A DNA stretch of 64,000 bases from Isoperla grammatica. Lineage: Eukaryota > Arthropoda > Insecta > Plecoptera > Perlodidae. A program made the position numbers and the translations under genes. Positions 40,001-52,335 of this stretch are shown here, piece by piece. A model generated the notes under the pieces. The model did no database searches. It had not been told where the DNA came from and saw only the letters and a program-made list of their open reading frames with translations. Position 1 is the stretch's first letter. Each line of letters starts with the position of its first letter. Location of the stretch: NCBI GenBank assembly GCA_945910005.1, contig OX246739.1:6974001-7038000 (forward strand), in the 5' to 3' direction.

Positions 40001-43000
40001 AATCAAAGGTAGACTCTCTCACTCACATATACAAGGCCACGGGGCGTCGTGAGGACGGAGAGCCAATCATCTTGCGCCTCGTGCCCAGGGAGACAATCAA
40101 AGGTAGACTCTCTCACTCACATATACAAGGCCACGGGGCATCCCCCTCCCCGCGTCACGTGGCGTCGTGAGGACGGAGAGCCAATCATCTGGCGCCTCGT
40201 GCCCAGGGAGACAATCAAAGGTAGACTCTCTCACTCACATATACAAGGCCACGGGGCGTCGTGAGGACGGAGAGCCAATCATCTTGCGCCTCGTGCCCAG
40301 GGAGACAATCAAAGGTAGACTCTCTCACTCACATATACAAGGCCACGAGGCATCCCCCTCCCCGCGTCACGTGGCGTCGTGAGGACGGCGAGCCAATCAT
40401 CTTGCGCCTCGTGCCCAGGGAGACAATCAAAGGTAGACTCTCTCACTCACATATACAAGGCCACGGGGCATCCCCCTCCCCGCGTCACGTGGCGTCGTGA
40501 GGACGGCGAGCCAATCATCTTGCGCCTCGTGCCCAGGGAGACAATCAAAGGTAGACTCTCTCACTCACATATACAAGGCCACGGGGCATCCCCCTCCCCG
40601 CGTCACGTGGCGTCGTGAGGACGGCGAGCCAATCATCTTGCGCCTCGTGCCCAGGGAGACAATCAAAGGTAGACTCTCTCACTCACATATACAAGGCCAC
40701 GGGGCATCCCCCTCCCCGCGTCACGTGGCGTCGTGAGGACGGAGAGCCAATCATCTTGCGCCTCGTGCCCAGGGAGACAATCAAAGGTAGACTCTCTCAC
40801 TCACATATACAAGGCCACGGGGCATCCCCCTCCCCGCGTCACGTGGCGTCGTGAGGACGGCGAGCCAATCATCTTGCGCCTCGTGCCCAGGGAGACAATC
40901 AAAGGTAGACTCTCTCACTCACATATACAAGGCCACGGGGCATCCCCCTCCCCGCGTCACGTGGCGTCGTGAGGACGGAGAGCCAATCATCTTGCGCCTC
41001 GTGCCCAGGGAGACAATCAAAGGTAGACTCTCTCACTCACATATACAAGGCCACGGGGCGTCGTGAGGACGGAGAGCCAATCATCTTGCGCCTCGTGCCC
41101 AGGGAGACAATCAAAGGTAGACTCTCTCACTCACATATACAAGGCCACGGGGCATCCCCCTCCCCGCGTCACGTGGCGTCGTGAGGACGGAGAGCCAATC
41201 ATCTTGCGCCTCGTGCCCAGGGAGACAATCAAAGGTAGACTCTCTCACTCACATATACAAGGCCACGGGGCGTCGTGAGGACGGAGAGCCAATCATCTTG
41301 CGCCTCGTGCCCAGGGAGACAATCAAAGGTACACTCTCTCACTCACATATACAAGGCCACGAGGCATCCCCCTCCCCGCGTCACGTGGCGTCGTGAGGAC
41401 GGCGAGCCAATCATCTTGCGCCTCGTGCCCAGGGAGACAATCAAAGGTACACTCTCTCACTCACATATACAAGGCCACGGGGCATCCCCCTCCCCGCGTC
41501 ACGGGGCGTCGTGAGGACGGAGAGCCAATCATCTTGCGCCTCGTGCCCAGGGAGACAATCAAAGGTAGACTCTCTCACTCACATATACAAGGCCACGGGG
41601 CATCCCCCGCCCCGCGTCACGTGGCGTCGTGAGGACGGAGAGCCAATCATCTTGCGCCTCGTGCCCAGGGAGACAATCAAAGGTAGACTCTCTCACTCAC
41701 ATATACAAGGCCACGGGGCATCCCCCTCCCCGCGTCACGTGGCGTCGTGAGGACGGAGAGCCAATCATCTTGCGCCTCGTGCCCAGGGAGACAATCAAAG
41801 GTAGACTCTCTCACTCACATATACAAGGCCACGGGGCGTCGTGAGGACGGCGAGCCAATCATCTTGCGCCTCGTGCCCAGGGAGACAATCAAAGGTAGAC
41901 TCTCTCACTCACATATACAAGGCCACGGGGCATCCCCCTCCCCGCGTCACGTGGCGTCGTGAGGACGGAGAGCCAATCATCTTGCGCCTCGTGCCCAGGG
42001 AGACAATCAAAGGTAGACTCTCTCACTCACATATACAAGGCCACGGGGCATCCCCCTCCCCGCGTCACGTGGCGTCGTGAGGACGGAGAGCCAATCATCT
42101 TGCGCCTCGTGCCCAGGGAGACAATCAAAGGTAGACTCTCTCACTCACATATACAAGGCCACGGGGCATCCCCCTCCCCGCGTCACGTGGCGTCGTGAGG
42201 ACGGAGAGCCAATCATCTTGCGCCTCGTGCCCAGGGAGACAATCAAAGGTAGACTCTCTCACTCACATATACAAGGCCACGGGGCATCGTGAGGACGGAG
42301 AGCCAATCATCTTGCGCCTCGTGCCCAGGGAGACAATCAAAGGTAGACTCTCTCACTCACATATACAAGGCCACGGGGCATCCCCCTCCCCGCGTCACGT
42401 GGCGTCGTGAGGACGGCGAGCCAATCATCTTGCGCCTCGTGCCCAGGGAGACAATCAAAGGTAGACTCTCTCACTCACATATACAAGGCCACGGGGCATC
42501 CCCCGCCCCGCGTCACGGGGCGTCGTGAGGACGGCGAGCCAATCATCTTGCGCCTCGTGCCCAGGGAGACAATCAAAGGTAGACTCTCTCACTCACATAT
42601 ACAAGGCCACGGGGCATCCCCCTCCCCGCGTCACGTGGCGTCGTGAGGACGGAGAGCCAATCATCTTGCGCCTCGTGCCCAGGGAGACAATCAAAGGTAG
42701 ACTCTCTCACTCACATATACAAGGCCACGGGGCATCCCCCGCCCCGCGTCACGGGGCGTCGTGAGGACGGCGAGCCAATCATCTTGCGCCTCGTGCCCAG
42801 GGAGACAATCAAAGGTAGACTCTCTCACTCACATATACAAGGCCACGGGGCATCCCCCTCCCCGCGTCACGTGGCGTCGTGAGGACGGAGAGCCAATCAT
42901 CTTGCGCCTCGTGCCCAGGGAGACAATCAAAGGTAGACTCTCTCACTCACATATACAAGGCCACGGGGCATCCCCCTCCCCGCGTCACGTGGCGTCGTGA

Positions 43001-46000
43001 GGACGGCGAGCCAATCATCTTGCGCCTCGTGCCCAGGGAGACAATCAAAGGTAGACTCTCTCACTCACATAAACAAGGCCACGGGGCATCCCCCTCCCCG
43101 CGTCACGTGGCGTCGTGAGGACGGCGAGCCAATCATCTTGCGCCTCGTGCCCAGGGAGACAATCAAAAGTAGACTCTCTCACTCACATATACAAGGCCAC
43201 GGGGCATCCCCCTCCCCGCGTCACGTGGCGTCGTGAGGACGGCGAGCCAATCATCTTGCGCCTCGTGCCCAGGGAGACAATCAAAGGTAGACTCTCTCAC
43301 TCACATATACAAGGCCACGGGGCATCCCCCGCCCCGCGTCACGTGGCGTCGTGAGGACGGAGAGCCAATCATCTTGCGCCTCGTGCCCAGGGAGACAATC
43401 AAAGGTAGACTCTCTCACTCACATATACAAGGCCACGGGGCATCCCCCGCCCCGCGTCACGTGGCGTCGTGAGGACGGCGAGCCAATCATCTTGCGCCTC
43501 GTGCCCAGGGAGACAATCAAAGGTAGACTCTCTCACTCACATATACAAGGCCACGGGGCATCCCCCGCCCCGCGTCACGTGGCGTCGTGAGGACGGAGAG
43601 CCAATCATCTTGCGCCTCGTGCCCAGGGAGACAATCAAAGGTAGACTCTCTCACTCACATATACAAGGCCACGGGGCATCCCCCTCCCCGCGTCACGTGG
43701 CGTCGTGAGGACGGAGAGCCAATCATCTTGCGCCTCGTGCCCAGGGAGACAATCAAAGGTAGACTCTCTCACTCACATATACAAGGCCACGGGGCGTCGT
43801 GAGGACGGCGAGCCAATCATCTTGCGCCTCGTGCCCAGGGAGACAATCAAAGGTAGACTCTCTCACTCACATATACAAGGCCACGGGGCGTCGTGAGGAC
43901 GGAGAGCCAATCATCTTGCGCCTCGTGCCCAGGGAGACAATCAAAGGTAGACTCTCTCGCTCACATATACAAGGCCACGGGGCATCCCCCTCCCCGCGTC
44001 ACGTGGCGTCGTGAGGACGGAGAGCCAATCATCTTGCGCCTCGTGCCCAGGGAGACAATCAAAGGTAGACTCTCTCACTCACATATACAAGGCCACGGGG
44101 CGTCGTGAGGACGGAGAGCCAATCATCTTGCGCCTCGTGCCCAGGGAGACAATCAAAGGTAGACTCTCTCGCTCACATATACAAGGCCACGGGGCATCCC
44201 CCTCCCCGCGTCACGTGGCGTCGTGAGGACGGCGAGCCAATCATCTTGCGCCTCGTGCCCAGGGAGACAATCAAAGGTAGACTCTCTCACTCACATATAC
44301 AAGGCCACGGGGCGTCGTGAGGACGGAGAGCCAATCATCTTGCGCCTCGTGCCCAGGGAGACAATCAAAGGTAGACTCTCTCGCTCACATATACAAGGCC
44401 ACGGGGCATCCCCCTCCCCGCGTCACGGGGCGTCGTGAGGACGGCGAGCCAATCATCTTGCGCCTCGTGCCCAGGGAGACAATCAAAGGTAGACTCTCTC
44501 ACTCACATATACAAGGCCACGGGGCATCCCCCGCCCCGCGTCACGTGGCGTCGTGAGGACGGAGAGCCAATCATCTTGCGCCTCGTGCCCAGGGAGACAA
44601 TCAAAGGTAGACTCTCTCACTCACATATACAAGGCCACGGGGCATCCCCCGCCTCGCGTCACGGGGCGTCGTGAGGACGGCGAGCCAATCATCTTGCGCC
44701 TCGTGCCCAGGGAGACAATCAAAGGTAGACTCTCTCACTCACATATACAAGGCCACGGGGCATCCCCCTCCTCGCGTCACGTGGCGTCGTGAGGACGGAG
44801 AGCCAATCATCTTGCGCCTCGTGCCCAGGGAGACAATCAAAGGTAGACTCTCTCACTCACATATACAAGGCCACGGGGCATCCCCCGCCCCGCGTCACGT
44901 GGCGTCGTGAGGACGGAGAGCCAATCATCTTGCGCCTCGTGCCCAGGGAGACAATCAAAGGTAGACTCTCTCACTCACATATACAAGGCCACGGGGCATC
45001 CCCCTCCTCGCGTCACGTGGCGCCGTGAGGACGGAGAGCCAATCATCTTGCGCCTCGTGCCCAGGGAGACAATCAAAGGTAGACTCTCTCACTCACATAT
45101 ACAAGGCCACGGGGCGTCGTGAGGACGGCGAGCCAATCATCTTGCGCCTCGTGCCCAGGGAGACAATCAAAGGTAGACTCTCTCACTCACACATACAAGG
45201 CCACGGGGCATCGTGAGGACGGAGAGCCAATCATCTTGCGCCTCGTGCCCAGGGAGACAATCAAAGGTAGACTCTCTCACTCACATATACAAGGCCACGG
45301 GGCATCCCCCTCCCCGCGTCACGTGGCGTCGTGAGGACGGAGAGCCAATCATCTTGCGCCTCGTGCCCAGGGAGACAATCAAAGGTAGACTCTCTCACTC
45401 ACATATACAAGGCCACGGGGCATCCCCCGCCCCGCGTCACGTGGCGTCGTGAGGACGGAGAGCCAATCATCTTGCGCCTCGTGCCCAGGGAGACAATCAA
45501 AGGTAGACTCTCTCACTCACATATACAACGCCACGGGGCATCCCCCTCCCCGCGTCACGTGGCGTCGTGAGGACGGAGAGCCAATCATCTTGCGCCTCGT
45601 GCCCAGGGAGACAATCAAAGGTAGACTCTCTCACTCACATATACAAGGCCACGGGGCATCCCCCTCCCCGCGTCACGTGGCGTCGTGAGGACGGCGAGCC
45701 AATCATCTTGCGCCTCGTGCCCAGGGAGACAATCAAAGGTAGACTCTATCACTCACATATACAAGGCCACGGGGCATCCCCCTCCCCGCGTCACGTGGCG
45801 TCGTGAGGACGGAGAGCCAATCATCTTGCGCCTCGTGCCCAGGGAGACAATCAAAGGTAGACTCTCTCACTCACATATACAAGGCCACGGGGCATCCCCC
45901 TCCCCGCGTCACGTGGCGTCGTGAGGACGGCGAGCCAATCATCTTGCGCCTCGTGCCCAGGGAGACAATCAAAGGTAGACTCTCTCACTCACATATACAA

Positions 46001-49000
46001 GGCCACGGGGCGTCGTGAGGACGGCGAGCCAATCATCTTGCGCCTCGTGCCCAGGGAGACAATCAAAGGTAGACTCTCTCACTCACATATACAAGGCCAC
46101 GGGGCATCCCCCTCCCCGCGTCACGTGGCGTCGTGGGGACGGCGAGCCAATCATCTTGCGCCTCGTGCCCAGGGAGACAATCAAAGGTAGACTCTCTCAC
46201 TCACATATACAAGGCTACGGGGCATCCCCCTCCCCGCGTCACGTGGCGTCGTGAGGACGGCGAGCCAATCATCTTGCGCCTCGTGCCCAGGGAGACAATC
46301 AAAGGTAGACTCTCTCACTCACATATACAAGGCCACGGGGCGTCGTGAGGACGGCGAGCCAATCATCTTGCGCCTCGTGCCCAGGGAGACAATCAAAGGT
46401 AGACTCTCTCACTCACATATACAAGGCCACGGGGCATCCCCCTCCCCGCGTCACGTGGCGTCGTGAGGACGGCGAGCCAATCATCTTAAGCCTCGTGCCC
46501 AGGGAGACAATCAAAGGTAGACTCTCTCACTCACATATACAAGGCCACGGGGCGTCCCCCTCCCCGCGTCACGTGGCGTCGTGAGGACGGAGAGCCAATC
46601 ATCTTGCGCCTCGTGCCCAGGGAGACAATCAAAGGTAGACTCTCTCACTCACATATACAAGGCCACGGGGCGTCCCCCTCCCCGCGTCACGTGGCGTCGT
46701 GAGGACGGAGAGCCAATCATCTTGCGCCTCGTGCCCAGGGAGACAATCAAAGGTAGACTCTCTCACTCACATATACAAGGCCACGGGGCATCCCCCTCCC
46801 CGCGTCACGTGGCGTCGTGAGGACGGAGAGCCAATCATCTTGCGCCTCGTGCCCAGGGAGACAATCAAAGGTAGACTCTCTCACTCACATATACAAGGCC
46901 ACGGGGCATCCCCCTCCCCGCGTCACGTGGCGTCGTGAGGACGGAAAGCCAATCATCTTGCGCCTCGTGCCCAGGGAGACAATCAAAGGTAGACTCTCTC
47001 ACTCACATATACAAGGCCACGGGGCATCCCCCGCCTCGCGTCACGTGGCGTCGTGAGGACGGCGAGCCAATCATCTTGCGCCTCGTGCCCAGGGAGACAA
47101 TCAAAGGTAGACTCTCTCACTCACATATACAAGGCCACGGGGCATCCCCCTCCCCGCGTCACGTGGCGTCGTGAGGACGGAGAGCCAATCATCTTGCGCC
47201 TCGTGCCCAGGGAGACAATCAAAGGTAGACTCTCTCACTCACATATACAAGGCCACGGGGCATCCCCCTCCCCGCATCACGTGGCGTCGTGAGGACGGCG
47301 AGCCAATCATCTTGCGCCTCGTGCCCAGGGAGACAATCAAAGGTAGACTCTCTCACTCACATATACAAGGCCACGGGGCATCGTGAGGACGGAGAGCCAA
47401 TCATCTTGCGCCTCGTGCCCAGGGAGACAATCAAAGGTAGACTCTCTCACTCACATATACAAGGCCACGGGGCATCCCCCTCCCCGCGTCACGTGGCGTC
47501 GTGAGGACGGAGAGCCAATCATCTTGCGCCTCGTGCCCAGGGAGACAATCAAAGGTAGACTCTCTCACTCACATATACAAGGCCACGGGGCATCCCCCTC
47601 CCCGCGTCACGTGGCGTCGTGAGGACGGCGAGCCAATCATCTTGCGCCTCGTGCCCAGGGAGACAATCAAAGGTAGACTCTCTCACTCACATATACAAGG
47701 CCACGGGGCATCCCCCTCCCCGCGTCACGTGGCGTCGAGAAGACGGAGAGCCAATCATCTTGCGCCTCGTGCCCAGGGAGACAATCAAAGGTAGACTCTC
47801 TCACTCACATATACAAGGCCACGGGGCATCCCCCTCCCCGCGTCACTTGGCGTCGTGAGGACTGAGAGCCAATCATCTTGCGCCTCGTGCCCAGGGAGAC
47901 AATCAAAGGTAGACTCTCTCACTCACATATACAAGGCCACGGGGCATCCCCCTCCCCGCGTCACGTGGCGTCGTGAGGACGGAGAGCCAATCATCTTGCG
48001 CCTCGTGCCCAGGGAGACAATCAAAGGTAGACTCTCTCACTCACATATACAAGGCCACGGGGCATCCCCCTCCCCGCGTCACGTGGCGTCGTGAGGACGG
48101 CGAGCCAATCATCTTGCGCCTCGTGCCCAGGGAGACAATCAAAGGTAGACTCTCTCACTCACATATACAAGGCCACGGGGCATCCCCCTCCCCGCGTCAC
48201 GTGGCGTCGTGAGGACGGCGAGCCAATCATCTTGCGCCTCGTGCCCAGGGAGACAATCAAAGGTAGACTCTCTCACTCACATATACAAGGCCACGGGGCA
48301 TCCCCCTCCCCGCGTCACGTGGCGTCGTGAGGACGGAGAGCCAATCATCTTGCGCCTCGTGCCCAGGGAGACAATCAAAGGTAGACTCTCTCACTCACAT
48401 ATACAAGGCCACGGGGCATCCCCCGCCCCGCGTCACGTGGCGTCGTGAGGACGGCGAGCCAATCATCTTGCGCCTCGTGCCCAGGGAGACAATCAAAGGT
48501 AGACTCTCTCACTCACATATACAAGGCCACGGGGCGTCGTGAGGACGGAGAGCCATTCATCTTGCGCCTCGTGCCCAGGGAGACAATCAAAGGTAGACTC
48601 TCTCACTCACATATACAAGGCCACGGGGCATCCCCCTCCCCGCGTCACGTGGCGTCGTGAGGACGGAGAGCCAATCATCTTGCGCCTCGTGCCCAGGGAG
48701 ACAATCAAAGGTAGACTCTCTCACTCACATATACAAGGCCACGAGGCATCCCCCTCCCCGCGTCACGTGGCGTCGTGAGGACGGCGAGCCAATCATCTTG
48801 CGCCTCGTGCCCAGGGAGACAATCAAAGGTAGACTCTCTCTCACTCACATATACAAGGCCACGGGGCATCCCCCTCCCCGCGTCACGTGGCGTCGTGAGG
48901 ACGGCGAGCCAATCATCTTGCGCCTCGTGCCCAGGGAGACAATCAAAGGTAGACTCTCTCACTCACATATACAAGGCCACGGGGCATCCCCCTCCCCGCG

Positions 49001-52000
49001 TCACGTGGCGTCTTGAGGACGGAGAGCCAATCATCTTGCGCCTCGTGCCCAGGGAGACAATCAAAGGTAGACTCTCTCACTCACATATACAAGGCCACGG
49101 GGCATCCCCCTCCCCGCGTCACGTGGCGTCGTGAGGACGGAGAGCCAATCATCTTGCGCCTCGTGCCCAGGGAGACAATCAAAGGTAGACTCTCTCACTC
49201 ACATATACAAGGCCACGGGGCGTCGTGAGGACGGAGAGCCAATCATCTTGCGCCTCGTGCCCAGGGAGACAATCAAAGGTAGACTCTCGCACTCACATAT
49301 ACAAGGCCACGGGGCATCCCCCTCTCCGCGTCACGTGGCGTCGTGAGGACGGAGAGCCAATCATCTTGCGCCTCGTGCCCAGGGAGACAATCAAAGGTAG
49401 ACTCTCTCACTCACATATACAAGGCCACGGGGCGTCCCCCTCCCCGCGTCACGTGGCGGCGTGAGGACGGAGAGCCAATCATCTTGCGCCTCGTGCCCAG
49501 GGAGACAATCAAAGGTAGACTCTCTCACTCACATATACAAGGCCACGGGGCATCCCCCTCCCCGCGTCACGTGGCGTCGTGAGGACGGAGAGCCAATCAT
49601 CTTGCGCCTCGTGCCCAGGGAGACAATCAAAGGTAGACTCTCTCACTCACATATACAAGGCCACGGGGCATCCCCCTCCCCGCGTCACGTGGCGTCGTGA
49701 GGACGGAGAGCCAATCATCTTGCGCCTCGTGCCCAGGGAGACAATCAAAGGTAGACTCTCTCACTCACATATACAAGGCCACGGGGCATCCCCCTCCCCG
49801 CGTCACGTGGCGTCGTGAGGACGGAGAGCCAATCATCTTGCGCCTCGTGCCCAGGGAGACAATCAAAGGTAGACTCTCTCACTCACATATACAAGGCCAC
49901 GGGGCGTCGTGAGGACGGAGAGCCAATCATCTTGCGCCTCGTGCCCAGGGAGACAATCAAAGGTAGACTCTCGCACTCACATATACAAGGCCACGGGGCA
50001 TCCCCCTCCCCGCGTCACGTGGCGTCGTGAGGACGGAGAGCCAATCATCTTGCGCCTCGTGCCCAGGGAGACAATCAAAGGTAGACTCTCTCACTCACAT
50101 ATACAAGGCCACGGGGCGTCCCCCTCCCCGCGTCACGTGGCGGCGTGAGGACGGAGAGCCAATCATCTTGCGCCTCGTGCCCAGGGAGACAATCAAAGGT
50201 AGACTCTCTCACTCACATATACAAGGCCACGGGGCATCCCCCTCCCCGCGTCACGTGGCGTCGTGAGGACGGAGAGCCAATCATCTTGCGCCTCGTGCCC
50301 AGGGAGACGATCAAAGGTAAACTCTCTCACTCACATATACAAGGCCACCGGGCATCCCCCTCCCCGCGTCACGTGGCGTCGTGAGGACGGAGAGCCAATC
50401 ATCTTGCGCCTCGTGCCCAGGGAGACAATCAAAGGTAGACTCTCTCACTCACATATACAAGGCCACGGGGCATCCCCCTCCCCGCGTCACGTGGCGTCGT
50501 GAGGACGGAGAGCCAATCATCTTGCGCCTCGTGCCCAGGGAGACAATCAAAGGTAGACTCTCTCACTCACATATACAAGGCCACGGGGCGTCCCCCTCCC
50601 CGCGTCACGTGGCGGCGTGAGGACGGAGAGCCAATCATCTTGCGCCTCGTGCCCAGGGAGACAATCAAAGGTAGACTCTCTCACTCACATATACAAGGCC
50701 ACGGGGCATCCCCCTCCCCGCGTCACGTGGCGTCGTGAGGACGGAGAGCCAATCATCTTGCGCCTCGTGCCCAGGGAGACAATCAAAGGTAAACTCTCTC
50801 ACTCACATATACAAGGTCACGGGGCATCCCCCTCCCCGCGTCACGTGGCGTCGTGAGGACGGCGAGCCAATCATCTTGCGCCTCGTGCCCAGGGAGACAA
50901 TCAAAGGTAGACTCTCTCACTCACATATACAAGGCCACGGGGCATCCCCCTCCCCGCGTCACGTGGCGTCGTGAGGACGGAGAGCCAATCATCTTGCGCC
51001 TCGTGCCCAGGGAGACGATCAAAGGTAAACTCTCTCACTCACATATACAAGGCCACGTGGCGTCGTGAGGACGGAGAGCCAATCATCTTGCGCCTCGTGC
51101 CCAGGGAGACAATCAAAGGTAGACTCTCTCACTCACATATACAAGGCCACGTGGCGTCGTGAGGACGGAGAGCCAATCATCTTGCGCCTCGTGCCCAGGG
51201 AGACAATCAAAGGTAGACTCTCTCACTCACATATACAAGGCCACGGGGCATCCCCCTCCCCGCGTCACGTGGCGTCGTGAGGACGGCGAGCCAATCATCT
51301 TGCGCCTCGTGCCCAGGGAGACAATCAAAGGTAGACTCTCTCACTCACATATACAAGGCCACGGGGCATCCCCCTCCCCGCGTCACGTGGCGTCGTGAGG
51401 ACGGCGAGCCAATCATCTTGCGCCTCGTGCCCAGGGAGACAATCAAAGGTAGACTCTCTCACTCACATATACAAGGCCACGGGGCATCCCCCTCCCCGCG
51501 TCACGTGGCGTCGTGAGGACGGCGAGCCAATCATCTTGCGCCTCGTGCCCAGGGAGACAATCAAAGGTAGACTCTTTCACTCACATATACAAGGCCACGG
51601 GGCATCCCCCTCCCCGCGTCACGTGGCGTCGTGAGGACGGCGAGCCAATCATCTTGCGCCTCGTGCCCAGGGAGACAATCAAAGGTAGACTCTCTCACTC
51701 ACATATACAAGGCCACGGGGCATCCCCCTCCCCGCGTCACGTGGCGTCGTGAGGACGGAGAGCCAATCATCTTGCGCCTCGTGCCCAGGGAGACAATCAA
51801 AGGTAGACTCTCTCACTCACATATACAAGGCCACGGGGCATCCCCCGCCCCGCGTCACGTGGCGTCGTGAGGACGGAGAGCCAATCATCTTGCGCCTCGT
51901 GCCCAGGGAGACAATCAAAGGTAGACTCTCGCACTCACATATACAAGGCCACGAGGCATCCCCCTCCCCGCGTCACGTGGCGTCGTGAGGACGGAGAGCC

Positions 52001-52302
52001 AATCATCTTGCGCCTCGTGCCCAGGGAGACAATCAAAGGTAGACTCTCTCACTCACATATACAAGGCCACGGGGCATCCCCCTCCCCGCGTCACGTGGCG
52101 TCGTGAGGACGGCGAGCCAATCATCTTGCGCCTCGTGCCCAGGGAGACAATCAAAGGTAGACTCTCTCACTCACATATACAAGGCCACGGGGCATCCCCC
52201 TCCCCGCGTCACGTGGCGTCGTGAGGACGGCGAGCCAATCATCTTGCGCCTCGTGCCCAGGGAGACGATCAAAGGTAAACTCTCTCACTCACATATACAA
52301 GG
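36965..52302 (+). repeat. Exon A 3'-end/splice-donor minisatellite, 118-bp (and 94-bp) unit, 134 donor-end copies
   Basis: Each full unit is 94 bp of exon A, from AAGGCCACGG to ATCAAAG, followed by 24 bp of the adjoining intron starting GTAGACTCTC. Donor-end positions run from 37058 to 52274. The 15,216-bp distance fits exactly 133 intervals of 118 bp, minus 24 bp for each of 20 short units, plus one 2-bp CT insertion near 48838. That makes 134 donor-end copies. Short units lack the 24 bp between GGGGC and GTCGTGAGG. Three early copies (ends 37176, 37530, 37648) have GA in place of the donor GT; the rest keep GT. Common point variants are GGAGAG/GGCGAG (Glu/Ala), CCCCTCCCC/CCCCGCCCC and ACGTGG/ACGGGG. 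All units are in the + orientation. The array ends where ACATATACAAGG passes into ACTCTTGTCG. Confidence 0.97.
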
Positions 52303-52308
52303 ACTCTT

Positions 52309-52335
52309 GTCGAACTTTGAGGTTTACCGAACCTC
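52309..52335. repeat. Fragment related to the 13.1-kb fold-back element
   Basis: GTCGAACTTTGAGGTTTACC followed by GAACCTC matches the reverse complement of 13156-13185 apart from a short indel and substitutions. It begins seven bases after the 118-bp array ends, so it marks the array's right-hand junction. Confidence 0.5.
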
